In this document: positions 46,233 through 56,560 of the stretch, piece by piece
How the letters are laid out: the number at the start of each line of letters is the position of its first letter
How positions within the stretch are numbered: the first letter of the stretch is position 1
Assembly (NCBI GenBank): GCA_014526335.1
Contig: JACTAT010000040.1
Span: 7,000,545-7,064,544, forward strand
Length of the DNA: 64,000 nucleotides
Source: Chrysaora quinquecirrha
Lineage: Eukaryota; Cnidaria; Scyphozoa; Semaeostomeae; Pelagiidae
Reading direction: 5' to 3'
The notes under the pieces: generated by a model
Seen by the model: only the letters and a program-made list of their open reading frames with translations
Databases searched by the model: none
Told to the model about the DNA's origin: nothing
Translations under genes and position numbers: made by a program

Positions 46233-49200
46233 ATGGAAGAAACTGAACCTGCACAGCCTGTTCAAATCATGGCTCAGTCTGTTTCAATCAGGCCGGTTGC
46301 TGAATTTAATCCAGACATTGAGCTTGTGGACACTGGAGCCACAATAAATGTCATTGATCAAAACACATTTGCAGAAATGAAAGATGTTGAATTGAAGAAA
46401 ACAAAAACTAGAGCTTTTGCTTATAATAATAACACTCCAGTTGACTTTCTTGGACAATTTCATGCCGTAATTGCAACCAAGAAGCATATTGCTCAAGCAA
46501 TATTTCATGTTGTCAAGGGCAACAACAGTGGAAATCTTTTGTCACTTTCCACAGCTCAAGATCTTCACCTTGTCAGTTTGCATCTAAACACTATATCCAC
46601 TGAAGATTCAGCATTCTCTGCTATTGTGAATAAACATGCAAAGGTCTTTAAAGGCCTTGGAAAATTAAAGGGTGACAAGGCAACCCTGAGCATTGATGAA
46701 AGCAAGCCCCCTAGAGTACAACCTCAGCGCCGGATTCCATACCATGTCAGACAAAAGGTCAAAGATGCCTTAAAGAAGCTTGAAGAGGAAGATATTATTG
46801 AAAAAGTACCCGAAAGTGAAGGGACACCTTGGGTATCTCCAATCGTCGTAGTTCCTAAGAAGGATGGAGCTGTTCGCATATGTGTAGATATGAGAGTCGC
46901 AAATGAAGCCATTCAGCGTGTGCGACACCCAATTCCTACTGTTGACGATGTTAGTTTTGCATTAAATGGAGCAAAATTTTTTACTAAGCTTGATCTTGCG
47001 CAAGCATATCATCAAATTGAATTGGATGAAAAGTCTCGTCATATCACCACTTTTTCTACGCATATTGGCTTGTATAGATATAAAAGATTGAACTATGGAA
47101 CAAATGCATCAGCAGAAATATTTCAGTACATGTTGCAGACACAGTTGCAAGGACTAAAAGGCGTAAAGAACATTGCAGATGACATAATTGTTTATGGTGC
47201 ATCTAGAAAAGAGCATGATGATAATTTGGATAATTGTTTATCTCGTTTACACAATAGAGGTCTTACCTTGAACAAAAACAAATGTCAGTTCTTACAGAAC
47301 ACACTTGAATTCTTTGGTCAAATATTTTCTGCGGATGGAACTAGACCTGATCCAAAACGTGTCAACGACTTGCTGAATGCACCACTTCCAAAGAATGTAC
47401 ATGATGTACGAAGTCTTTTGGGAATGGCTAACTACAGCAGCAAGTATATAGCAAATTATGCGACAATCACAGAGCCACTACGAGCCTTGACGAAAAAGAA
47501 TTCTCATTTTGAGTGGAATGAAACACACCAAGAAGCCTTCAATAAATTGACACAGGCTTTATCATCTGCACCCTGCGTGTCATACTTCGATATTCGTAAA
47601 GAAACTTATGTTCTAGTTGATGCTAGTCCAGTTGGTCTGTGTGCCATTTTATCGCAAAAATCACCTGATTCTGATGACGAGCAGGTTGTAGCTTATGCAA
47701 GTAGAGCATTAACAGAGGTTGAGAAACGCTATTCACAAACGGAGAAAGAGGCATTAGCAATAGTTTGGGCAGTTGAACATTTTCATTTGTATTTGTATGG
47801 TAATAAATTTACACTGATCACTGACCACAAACCTCTGGAAGTAATATATGGCAGCCACAATTCAAAGCCTTCAGCTAGGATTGAACGTTGGGTCTTGCGT
47901 CTCCAACCATACAGTTTTCAGGTTATGTACAGGCCAGGAGTGGACAACCCAGCTGATTATCTTTCCAGGCACCCTGTTTCTTGCTGTACAAAAACTCAGG
48001 AAGATTTAACTGAGCAGTATATCAATTTTGTTGTTCAACACAGTGTACCTAGAGCTATGAGCTTACAAGAGATTGCTGACGCAACTAATATCGATCGTGA
48101 ACTACAGGCTTTACGTGCTGCTATAAGACTAAACAAATGGGACACCGACACGGTAAAACCTTATCGTTTATTCAAAGATGAACTTACCGTTGGACTCCAG
48201 AATGTTATTCTGAGAGGCTCCAGACTTGTGATTCCAAAGTCACTACAGAAGAGAGCTATCGATATTGCTCATGAGAGTCATCAGGGTTTGGCTAAGACTA
48301 AAGCCTTACTCCGTGAAAAGATTTGGTTCATTGGAATCGATGAATTGGTGAAGAAAACCATTGATGCATGCTTAGCATGTCAGGCTGTTGGAAGACCAAA
48401 TCCTCCAGCACCCCTCAAACCATCTGAGATGCCAAGTGCACCATGGGACACTTTGCATATCGACTTTTGTGGACCTTTACCGTCCGGCGAGTATTTGCTA
48501 GTCGTCATCGATCGTTATTCGCGTTTCCCAGAGGTGGAGATTGTACACTCTACCAAAGCCAGCTGTGTTATACCAAAATTGGATAAGATGTTTGCAGTTC
48601 ATGGCATTCCTGACAAAATTGCTTCAGACAATGGACCACCTTTCAATGGTGAAGATTTTCGCAAATACTTGAAAATTCTCGGTATTGAACACAAGTCAGT
48701 AACACCTTATTGGCCGCAAGCCAATGGAGAAGTTGAACGGTTTAATCAACCCTTGAAGAAAGCAATCCAGACCGCTGTTGTCGAAGGGAAGAAATGGAGA
48801 CAAGAATTAAATCGGTTCTTGCTTCAATATCGTTCAACCCCGCATTGTACGACAAAAGTCGCTCCTAGCGAACTTTTATTTAATCGAAAAGTTAAGGGTA
48901 AACTACCAACCATCGAGAGAAAAACTGTTGTAAATAGGCATAGAGAAGCACGTCAAAATGAACAAAAGAGTCAACTGTATAATAAGTCTTATGCTGATAA
49001 ACGCCGTCATGCGAAAGAGATTCAAATCAAAGTTGGAGATTCTGTATTAGTCAAACAACAACAACGCAATAAGATCGTGTCTCGCTTCAACAAAACGCCG
49101 TACACTGTTATAGAAGTACGAGGAACGAAAATAACGGCTGAGAATCAGGAAAAACACAAAATAACAAGAAATGTGTCACATTTCAAGAAGTATAACTCGA

Positions 49201-49376
49201 ATGTCGATACCTCAGACGATATTGATAGTGAGTATGAAGATACAGTCGTGAGAAATGGTACTGAGGTTCAGAATGAAAAAGAACCGCAGTCAACTAGTGG
49301 TAGTAGTCGTCCATCGAGATCCAGAAGACCACCTGAACGTTATGGAAATTTTATTCCATCAAGTTTAATACCCTGA
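46233..49376 (+). CDS. pol: Gypsy Pol polyprotein (protease, RT, RNase H, integrase) with a Gag-like N-terminal stub
   Basis: 1047 residues, no internal stop. Protease motif LVDTGATINVI has the catalytic Asp at residue 33. RT spans about 155-330 with TKLDLAQAYHQIEL and active site NIADDIIVYG (DD at 316-317). RNase H spans about 455-580 with LVDAS, TEKEAL, TDHKPLE and DNPADYLSR. The integrase zinc finger is HESHQG...CLAC (about 680-716) and the catalytic triad is D744, D799, E835, an exact D-D35-E spacing. A GPY/F-like tail module with RHAKEIQIKVGDSVLVKQ follows, then an RPPERYG tail. The first ~28 residues (MEETEPAQPVQIM...RPVAEFNPD) resemble the start of Gag in such elements, so an in-frame deletion has probably fused Gag's start to the protease. 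All catalytic residues are present. Without Gag it could not form particles alone. Confidence 0.95.
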   Translation: MEETEPAQPVQIMAQSVSIRPVAEFNPDIELVDTGATINVIDQNTFAEMKDVELKKTKTRAFAYNNNTPVDFLGQFHAVIATKKHIAQAIFHVVKGNNSGNLLSLSTAQDLHLVSLHLNTISTEDSAFSAIVNKHAKVFKGLGKLKGDKATLSIDESKPPRVQPQRRIPYHVRQKVKDALKKLEEEDIIEKVPESEGTPWVSPIVVVPKKDGAVRICVDMRVANEAIQRVRHPIPTVDDVSFALNGAKFFTKLDLAQAYHQIELDEKSRHITTFSTHIGLYRYKRLNYGTNASAEIFQYMLQTQLQGLKGVKNIADDIIVYGASRKEHDDNLDNCLSRLHNRGLTLNKNKCQFLQNTLEFFGQIFSADGTRPDPKRVNDLLNAPLPKNVHDVRSLLGMANYSSKYIANYATITEPLRALTKKNSHFEWNETHQEAFNKLTQALSSAPCVSYFDIRKETYVLVDASPVGLCAILSQKSPDSDDEQVVAYASRALTEVEKRYSQTEKEALAIVWAVEHFHLYLYGNKFTLITDHKPLEVIYGSHNSKPSARIERWVLRLQPYSFQVMYRPGVDNPADYLSRHPVSCCTKTQEDLTEQYINFVVQHSVPRAMSLQEIADATNIDRELQALRAAIRLNKWDTDTVKPYRLFKDELTVGLQNVILRGSRLVIPKSLQKRAIDIAHESHQGLAKTKALLREKIWFIGIDELVKKTIDACLACQAVGRPNPPAPLKPSEMPSAPWDTLHIDFCGPLPSGEYLLVVIDRYSRFPEVEIVHSTKASCVIPKLDKMFAVHGIPDKIASDNGPPFNGEDFRKYLKILGIEHKSVTPYWPQANGEVERFNQPLKKAIQTAVVEGKKWRQELNRFLLQYRSTPHCTTKVAPSELLFNRKVKGKLPTIERKTVVNRHREARQNEQKSQLYNKSYADKRRHAKEIQIKVGDSVLVKQQQRNKIVSRFNKTPYTVIEVRGTKITAENQEKHKITRNVSHFKKYNSNVDTSDDIDSEYEDTVVRNGTEVQNEKEPQSTSGSSRPSRSRRPPERYGNFIPSSLIP

Positions 49377-49401
49377 GAACGATTTCTGAAAAGGGGAGTG
49401 A

Positions 49402-49557
49402 TGTAATGTTGTGAGTAAGAACTCTGGACTCCCTGTAATGTAATTATGTAAATAGTTTATTGTGTTACACTGTCACGTGTGTAGTAAGAGATTCGTTATG
49501 TTATGTTGTGAACACGCGGTGTCTTCTTGTTGCTCCTCTATCTCTCAAAATATTACA
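49402..49557 (+). repeat. 3' LTR of the gypsy element
   Basis: 156 bp, identical to the 5' LTR apart from one inserted C. It directly follows the polypurine tract and is followed by the CTTTG target duplication. Confidence 0.97.
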
Positions 49558-49727
49558 CTTTGCGCTGTATACGCGCCCTTTTTACCAGATGACCACACCC
49601 TTTATTGAAGTAGGTTTTCGTTTCTTCCTCGATTCATTTTAATTTTTCCGGAGAAGGTCGCATCTGCGCTCATCTTCAGAGCTCAGGCTAGACTGGCTAC
49701 ACTAGTTCCAGTTGTTAAAGGTGCTGT

Positions 49728-49925
49728 GGCGTCGTGACCTAATCCTGCTGGCTCATGGTGTCGGGAGCTCAGTGTGGTCGGGGTTCGAGCCCCAGCTTCG
49801 GTAGCGTCACAGCCATGGTTGAAGTCTCGATTAGTCAACCTATTACTGGGGTCCTAGCGACTGGCGCTAAATACACCATTTTAGCTTCGCCTTGCTGTTG
49901 TTGTTGTTGTTGCTGTTGTTGTTGG
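49728..49925 (+). mobile_element. SINE family A copy with (TGT)n tail
   Basis: AAGGTGCTGTGGCGTCGTGACC, GGGGTTCGAGCCCCAG (B box), GTCCTAGCGACTGGCGCTAAATACACC and then a TGT/TGC trinucleotide tail at 49894-49925. The Cys-rich frame over the tail is an artefact. Confidence 0.85.
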
Positions 49926-51473
49926 ACAGCTCTTCTATTTAAAACAGCGGAGACTTGTTTAACGGGTTGTGCTCAGGTCCCTCTGCATAACAAACTTTGA
50001 ATGCTGTACCGTTTTGTAGAGCTTTTAGTCGATTAGTTGGTAGAAAACAAAGAGGTTATCTTTGTTACCAAAGTATTCAATGTGCCACATCATTGTGCTG
50101 ATTGTTTCATACAGCGTCGATTCATTCCTTAGCAGGTGACCAGCTTGATTAATTTTCTTATCAACATAAGAACGATGATTTCTCGATCAACTTTTATCTG
50201 TCTCTGTATTTCAACCTGCAAGCTCAAAAAGATGATTCTGACAAGTGAAAGCTGTCTTGCATTATTAACTTGTTGTTGGTTTTGATGTTTCAGCCTACAT
50301 ATCTAGGCCATCTTAAAGAAATTCGCCAACTCTATACTAAGTGTGCGGAAGAACTCCATAAGCGACTCTCATGCGTGATAAAAGCTGGCCTCCTGGCCCT
50401 ATCATACCCTGTCACACCAAACGTAACACATGGCTTTTTGTAAGAACACTTAGCTTCATTCCCAGCTTAGATATTTGTTATTTAAGACTGAGTTCTCGCC
50501 ATCTTAATACCCTTTTCTCGATAACGTATTCTAAGTCTGTTACGGGACGACAGCTTATACTGTATAATTGTACTTAACCAAAGCAGTTTCAGAGATTTCA
50601 GAAAGATGACCCAAATCTTTAGTCATGCGGCAAGAAACTCGCAGTTACTACAAGCCTCATCTAATACCTACATTAAGAACAGTTTCCCCCTCCTATGATA
50701 ATGCCAAACGGTATAAAACATCTCACCGCCCTCCCCCCTCCCTCCCCCCTCCCCTCCCACGATTCAGGTATACCTAAGCCACACAATTCCACCACATGCA
50801 GCGTAATAACTGGCCCTTTCTTAAGGTTTTTTCACCAAGTCAGGCATCTTGCATTATCTGCGCATTCTCTGCGCATGAGCCGCTAGCATTGTTGCATAGC
50901 AGCAGATTCTAGTGAAAGGGTGAGACAACTGATCGATCACCCCCTCTACTTCTTTTAAGATGCTTAGCGACGTAAACTGGGGTTTGTGGAGCAGGTAAAT
51001 AAGTAACACTACTAGTTCGATAACCTTCGCGAAGAGAATCAGTCTAGCGGGAAACAGCTTAATTAGGAGCAGAGAGATCGCGATTTTAGCCTGTTTCATT
51101 TGGGATGGTGTGATGAAGATGCTCTACTGTGCGCATCCTCTGAAGAGATCCTTTAGGTTTGCTTATTGTGGACTTGCTATATGGGCCATGGGGACTTGCT
51201 TAAAATAGGTTAGTTTTAGCAGAATTTTGTTGTATTCAACATGGTGGTGCATTTTTCAGAGCGAAAGCTTCAGCGAGTGTTCTTGTTGTCTAGTAGACCT
51301 AATAGAATGAAAAGATTGCGACTGGATCGTATGATGAAAATTTAACCTCTGGGAGCCGATCACGGCTTAACGATCTTTCGAGTATTATCTCGCTAGTACA
51401 GCAGTACAGCTAACTGGTGCGATCACATCGTTTCGATTAAGGGTAGCGCGATAAGCGTACGATTACACTTTCT
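49926..51473. other. Intergenic sequence, no gene recognised
   Basis: About 1.5 kb. A TTTGATGTTTCAG acceptor-like site at 50293 opens a 48-codon frame (TYLGHLKEIRQLYTKCAEEL...) without a donor or recognisable homology. A CCCTCC-rich patch lies at 50728-50760. Nothing else is supported. Confidence 0.4.
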
Positions 51474-51475
51474 TT

Positions 51476-51849
51476 TAATATACAACTTGACTTTCGTCCA
51501 GCCCCCAAAGTTGCTTAAAATTTTAGACATTTCAGCCCTCAAAGTTGCTGAAACGTTGCTTAACATTTTTTGTACCTACTAACCATCTCTGACTTCGCGG
51601 GTCAAAATCGTCATCTGTTAGGCCTACAACGTGACTTTTGGGAGACAGTTAGTGGAAAAACGTTAGCTAACGAGCTTCAACATGCAAAACATAAGAACGA
51701 AGAACAATTTCCTAACACAAGAAAGAGAAGAAGCTTGGCTGTTTGACTTCTTAGTTGCTTACAGTAGTTCAATTGAGCCCTAAGTTGCTTAATGTTAAGG
51801 TCAGTTAGCCCTAGTTGCTTATTGAGCGGTTGCTTATTAAAAAAAAGTG
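51476..51849. mobile_element. TA-flanked MITE with GTTGCTTA body, copy 2
   Basis: Flanked by TA at 51474-51475 and 51850-51851. Left CACTTTCTTTTAATATACAAC and right GTTGCTTATTAAAAAAAAGTG are inverted. Body AAGTTGCTTAAAATTTTAGACATTTCAGCCCTC and CATCTGTTAGGCCTACAACG match copy 1 at 45022-45407. Confidence 0.8.
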
Positions 51850-52291
51850 TACTAGATTTGTTTCGCTTAATCCCAGGGCTGTGCCTGTGCGTGGGTGGTC
51901 TGTGGTACGTTCAAATGCATTTTCCCACCCTTTTAAATGTTTCCTTAGCTCCTCCACAGCGGAGTCGCCTTTTCAGACTGCGTTATTAACAACGTTCATG
52001 TTATGTTTTCATGAGGGGTTTCCCTTAAGGATATGTGGATCAGGCGGACACGCTAAATCATATTAAGTGGAGTTAAGTATGGCATGAGGACAATGTTAAT
52101 TGGCTTTTAGTCACAGAAAATTGTTGTACTTGTTGATCATTTAAACATTAATAAACTGTCACCTGCAATTTATATTTCACACGGAGAACATACAAGGAAA
52201 AGGAACGGCATAAGCAACAATTTAAAGTTTGAAGTGTCAGAAAGAGTAGAAAATTCATCTCACAACGAATATACAATGTTGGATTTTGATG

Positions 52292-52365
52292 TATAAAAAG
52301 TTCCAAAAAGTTTCATTCTGCTTGAGACGATTGTCACTGTTGTTGCTTCAAAATGGTGTTTATCG
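52292..52365 (+). promoter_or_regulatory. Candidate TATA promoter and tiny first coding exon
   Basis: TATAAAAAG at 52292-52300 is followed about 53 bases later by AAAATGGTGTTTATCG and a good donor GGTGAG at 52366. This gives MVFI with exit phase 1, the phase required by the VWC exon at 56561, and a hydrophobic start would suit a split signal peptide. A linking exon is needed and was not found. Speculative. Confidence 0.2.
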
Positions 52366-52940
52366 GTGAGATTTTACCCTTCTACATTAAATTGTTTTCA
52401 ATATTATTAACGGTTTTGAACCTAAGGGATCCTTGTTAATTCGGAATAAAGGTATACAGTAAAATAACAAAGCTAAACTAAGAACTTTCTTCAAATAAAG
52501 TCATGTAAAACCCTTGCTGCGACTCGGTTACGTAAGTGACTTACAATTTTAAAGTATTTTAAGAATATTAATTTTTAATCGTTGTTTTAATAATTAGAAA
52601 TTAGAATTCTCGATATATTTTGCTAGCAAATTTTCCCACATACTGTAACATTCTTTATCTTGAAATATTCACAAGATGTCCCATCAATCTAACGATAAAA
52701 TGTTTTGCAAGCAAGAAATATATTTTTTCCTTTTATAAATCTTTCCTTCGATTTCGAATTTTTCTAGTTTGTTTTTGTTAAAAGTGTGCATAGTAACAAA
52801 ATAACATTCCTTAATTATAGTCCCTAACTCCTAACCTAACCAAGTCAAAACAATTCAAATCAAATTCTCCTTATGCTATTAATAGTTTCTTGTTTCTTTG
52901 TTTTATTGATAAGAGGGTCATGGGAAAAATTATGACCAAA

Positions 52941-53410
52941 TACCTCAAGGGAATTTTCGCGGAACTTATTTTCGCGGATTTTTTTCTCAGAAATTTCCCC
53001 GAAAAAAACGGAATTTATTTTCGCGGTTTTTCGCGGATTCGTTGGTGAAAGGAATTTCACGGGAACTTATTTTCGTGGATCAAAAAATTTTCATGTAAAA
53101 AGAAAGGAAACAAGGAATACTTTGAGTGCCTTTCTTTCTTTTTTGACTAGAAATCTTACAAACGAAACGAGCGATACTGTAAATACAGAAGCAAAAACCA
53201 TATTTAGTTTTTCAGTGAAATATTTCTCTGTATTTGGCAAAAGCTTTCAAAATTGTCAGATTGTTTTGAAATTTTGGAAATTTCGCGGGTCTTTATTTTC
53301 GCGGACAAGCATATTTTGGGAATTTCGCGTGAACTAACTTTCGCGGGAATGACCAAAATCCGCGAAAACCGCGAAAATTAATTCCCGCGAAAATAAATTC
53401 CCTTAAGGTA
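52941..53410. mobile_element. Foldback MITE with CCTTAAGGGAAT...TTCGCGG termini
   Basis: Left TACCTCAAGGGAATTTTCGCGG and right CCGCGAAAATAAATTCCC...TTAAGGTA pieces are inverted copies. TTTTCGCGG or CGCGAAAA occurs about ten times, mirrored about the centre. If TA is the duplicated target, the element is 52943-53408. No transposase ORF is present. Confidence 0.8.
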
Positions 53411-54681
53411 TGTTTGCAAAGTAATGATGTTGTTGTTGTTGAATGCTTAAAGAAGTCCCTGATTCAAGGTAGTAGGATCCAATTGAACGCCTTCAGTTTG
53501 AGATATAGTTTTAGACTGGTTGAAGGTAGATAAACCATTGAGAATTCGACCTGTTGCGCTTCTATGGCTTGGCATCGAACTACGCTGAGCCAGTTGGATA
53601 ACCTTCATCATGACAACACAGATATTCAGTATAAGATTCAGATTCACTTCTAACGTTTTCATTTTGCTTGAAATTCTCGATTTCGAGATTCGGAGTTTGA
53701 TTTTTTTGATTTGAGATTCATTTGACATTTAGTTGTTTTCCTCATTGAGCTCGGCTGAGATTGCCACCCTGTCATAATTTTGTTGCCTACCGCTTGCCTA
53801 CGCCTACGGTTTCCTTCACCAATGCCTAGGCCGTGTTTCCCTTTCCCCTGGTTGCTGGAGTTAACAGCTCTCCATTAAATTGCAGTTCTATAGGTTTCCT
53901 GGGAGAAAATCTCCCATTCAAAGCATATTGGCACTTTCAGCAGTAAATATGTAGTTTTAAAACACATATAAGTTTATAACTACAGTAAGCTCCAACCTTA
54001 CTGCTTTTAGCATTGAAGGTACAATATTAAAGTACCCGAGTTGGAGTACTAAAGTTGGCTTAGAATCTGCTCGACTTTCTTTAGCTTTCCGTTGTGAGAG
54101 AAGTTCCTTCAGACCTACTGCAGTTTTGATAAAACGGAATAGAGTTTTAACGGAGGCTTCTTCTTCTGGTTTCTTTCCCCTTCCCCCGCCTTTCCCCAGA
54201 TGTTTGAGAGCCTTGGGCCTTGAGTCTTATCGCCACCTCTTTCCCCCTTGTAGTATTGTTTTTCCCCTATCCCTGCCACCCCTCACACACCGTAGTTGGA
54301 GAGAGTCTGGTTGACTGTAATCCTCTCTAAGAAGGTCGGAAATCCACAAATCTTTCCCTTGTAAATTATACATTTTGTCTTCGTGGGAAAACTGTTCTAG
54401 ATGTAAAAGCCATACTAGGGGAGTCTTTGTTAGCGAAACTCTATAAAAACAAGTCTGCTTTAATCAAGGGGTCAAAATAGGTGGAGATTTAATTCTTGTA
54501 AAGAATCTGCGGTTAAACTAAAAAAGTTGGTTTTCTTTCAATCTTCACCGTTATGCTTACTGAAAGAAATATTTTTGGAAAGTATGCAGTTCGCTTAATA
54601 AAAACAAGGTGGCTAGCGTCATCTTTCTCTCTAGCTCCGTCTCATTAAGACTTGGGTGTTTTGTTTGCAGAATGCGAAGTA
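53411..54681. other. Intergenic or intronic sequence, no exon recognised
   Basis: About 1.3 kb with short frames on both strands and no recognised domain. A 93-residue minus-strand frame (53447-53728) and a proline-rich plus-strand frame (54126-54314) lack splice or homology support. It may be intron of the VWC gene if that gene starts near 52.3 kb. Confidence 0.35.
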
Positions 54682-55084
54682 CACGCTTTTTTTTATAAGG
54701 AACCTACCCCAAGGCCTAGTTCTTAAAGTTCCTTATTTTTGGACCTCTTTTGAGGCAATTGTAGTTCCAAAAGTTCCTTTATAGTTCCTTAATTTTAACT
54801 GCACATACAGTGGTCTCAACAATAAAAGAGAGACACTTGCATGTAAGCAGAGCTCGAGAATACTCAAGGAAACATTTGATACATGCTTAACGTACAATTT
54901 ATGTGGTTTTCGACTGCTAATGAATGGAACCGGCTTTCTAATTCTTGAGTATTTGCAGCTATAAAAGTATTCAACATTGAAAAGTTCCTTAATGGTTTTC
55001 TCTTTAGTAGTATAAGTTCTTTAAATTTTCGGGCCTTCTACATGTAGGTTCCTTATAAAGTGGTTTCTTATAAAAAAAAGCGTG
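54682..55084. mobile_element. TA-flanked MITE, CACGC(T)n termini, GTTCCTTA body
   Basis: TA at 54680-54681 and 55085-55086 flanks inverted ends CACGCTTTTTTTTATAAGGAACC and GGTTTCTTATAAAAAAAAGCGTG. The body repeats AGTTCCTTA. Same architecture as 38431-38818 but with GTTCCTTA in place of GTTTCTTA. Confidence 0.85.
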
Positions 55085-56109
55085 TAGTCTGTTGTAGGTT
55101 ATGCGAGACTTGCTAAGAAAGCAAAGAGTAGACTTTATAAACTTTAGTTTACGAGAGCCGTAGTTGTCCCTATCGAACAACATTACCGGCGTTGAAACAT
55201 CAATTTGCCGCAGAATAAAGTTATGGATGAATATAACTTAGACTTATTACATGGGTTATCGTAGTTGTCCGAAGTGAACCTTTGTTTTGTAGTTATTGCT
55301 ATTAAATTGAACTGGTGGAAGCTTAAAATACGACTCATAATAAAACTGCAAAATTCTGGGGCTTGGTAGCAACAGTTTTCCAGTCGTCCATTTAATCGGA
55401 GGCTTTCGGTGCATTCTGGAACCAAATTCTTGAAAAAATATCCAAATTGGCCCTTTTTTATGATTTGGAGTTTTGAGTGCCCATCTATTCAACTCAACAG
55501 CGAAAACGTAGACTCGTGTAGTTAGTCTAAATGCGCGGTACCTCAGGTAGCATCCACAACAGCAATGCAATTCAATCGAGACTGGAAATCTGCTATTAAG
55601 GCCTGACAATCGTCATCTATGACTTATGAGACATCTGTAGCATGGCTAGACAATCGCCTTTGGGTGGAACGCGCGAAATATGTATTAGTTTTATTAAAAT
55701 ATTACTTTCTAATAGCTACTGTAAATCTTAATTTGATGTAAGAAATCCTATTTCCTGACACAGGAAGGAAAGTTTAATATTGTTGCTTAGTTACAGTGCA
55801 GGTGGTTTGCCGAATCATTTGCGAGCATTGACTCAGACTTAAATTTTCACAAAGAAGCTGCAAATTGTTAAAACGAGACTCGAATGCTCGCGACTTACTG
55901 TATTGACCTTGTAAAAGAGTCCCAGATATGACTGCCACACCACCTTAATCTGTTGTTGTTATAAAAGCAAGGCTCAGACTGGAAGTACAGTTCCAACTGT
56001 TGTTGTTCTTGGTCTAGATTCGAATGGGGTTTCTTTCGTGAGGAGGGAGAGTGTTGACTTGATTCTTCAGAATTTTTTGTAATAGAAAACTGGCTTAGTG
56101 TCTTGATAC

Positions 56110-56330
56110 GTATATAGTTGGCTCACGTTTGAGCGTAAATTAGGGGTCATCTGAACTTTAGGGGGTGCTTTTTGAGCGTAAATAAGGGTTTGTGCTCTTC
56201 CGAATAAGCACCCTCTGAATTTTAGGGGGCCTCATTCTGGATAGGGTTGCTCATAGAATTTTGAAAGGGGTGCTTATTCAAGGAAGGCGTTGACTCGGGG
56301 CTTGGTTCTCTTTCAAGGTGGAGTCTAGCA
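56110..56330. repeat. Inverted-repeat-like block with GAGCGTAAATAAGGG / GGGGTGCTTATTC motifs
   Basis: TTTGAGCGTAAATTAGGGG, TTTGAGCGTAAATAAGGG, GAATAAGCACCCTCTGAATTTTAGGGGG and AGGGGTGCTTATTC are repeated in direct and inverted order over about 220 bases. Probably a degraded small element. Confidence 0.45.
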
Positions 56331-56560
56331 CTCTGTAACTTTATCAGTAACTATTATCCTCCTTTTGCTAACAAAATGCAGGGTATGTTCCGGTTTTCAC
56401 CAACCCCCCCCCCCTCCCCCTTCTCTTACTTCTTCTCTTACGTGTGGCCTTCTCTAGAAAGCCCCTTCATGGACCCAAAAACAACGTAACAAAGCCCCCA
56501 ACTGTTAAAAAGAGCTTTTGAAGTAGCTATTTTCTAAAGATATTCTCATTTATTTTCTAG

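Larger units (their letters stand above)
46047..49557 (+). mobile_element. Young Ty3/gypsy LTR retrotransposon lacking gag
   Basis: Complete element of 3511 bp. LTRs 46047-46201 and 49402-49557 start TGTAATGTTGTG, end ATATTACA, and differ by a single C insertion in the right one. The target duplication CTTTG is perfect (46042-46046 and 49558-49562). Primer binding site TGGCGACGAG at 46203-46212; polypurine tract AAAAGGGGAGTGA at 49389-49401. One intact pol frame fills the interior. A gag gene, normally 1 kb or more, is absent. No env is present. The pol order PR-RT-RNaseH-IN places it in Ty3/gypsy (Metaviridae-type), close to Mag-like elements of invertebrates. Confidence 0.97.

Noticed and set aside
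46284..46912. Minus-strand frames over the gypsy element
   Set aside because: Antisense shadows of the intact pol frame.
50294..50440. 48-codon frame after a TTTCAG acceptor
   Set aside because: Ends in a stop without a donor, has no homology, and does not continue the phase of any nearby exon candidate.
55256..55609. 117-residue minus-strand frame
   Set aside because: No recognised domain, no splice context, and it overlaps another frame of similar length; no support beyond length.
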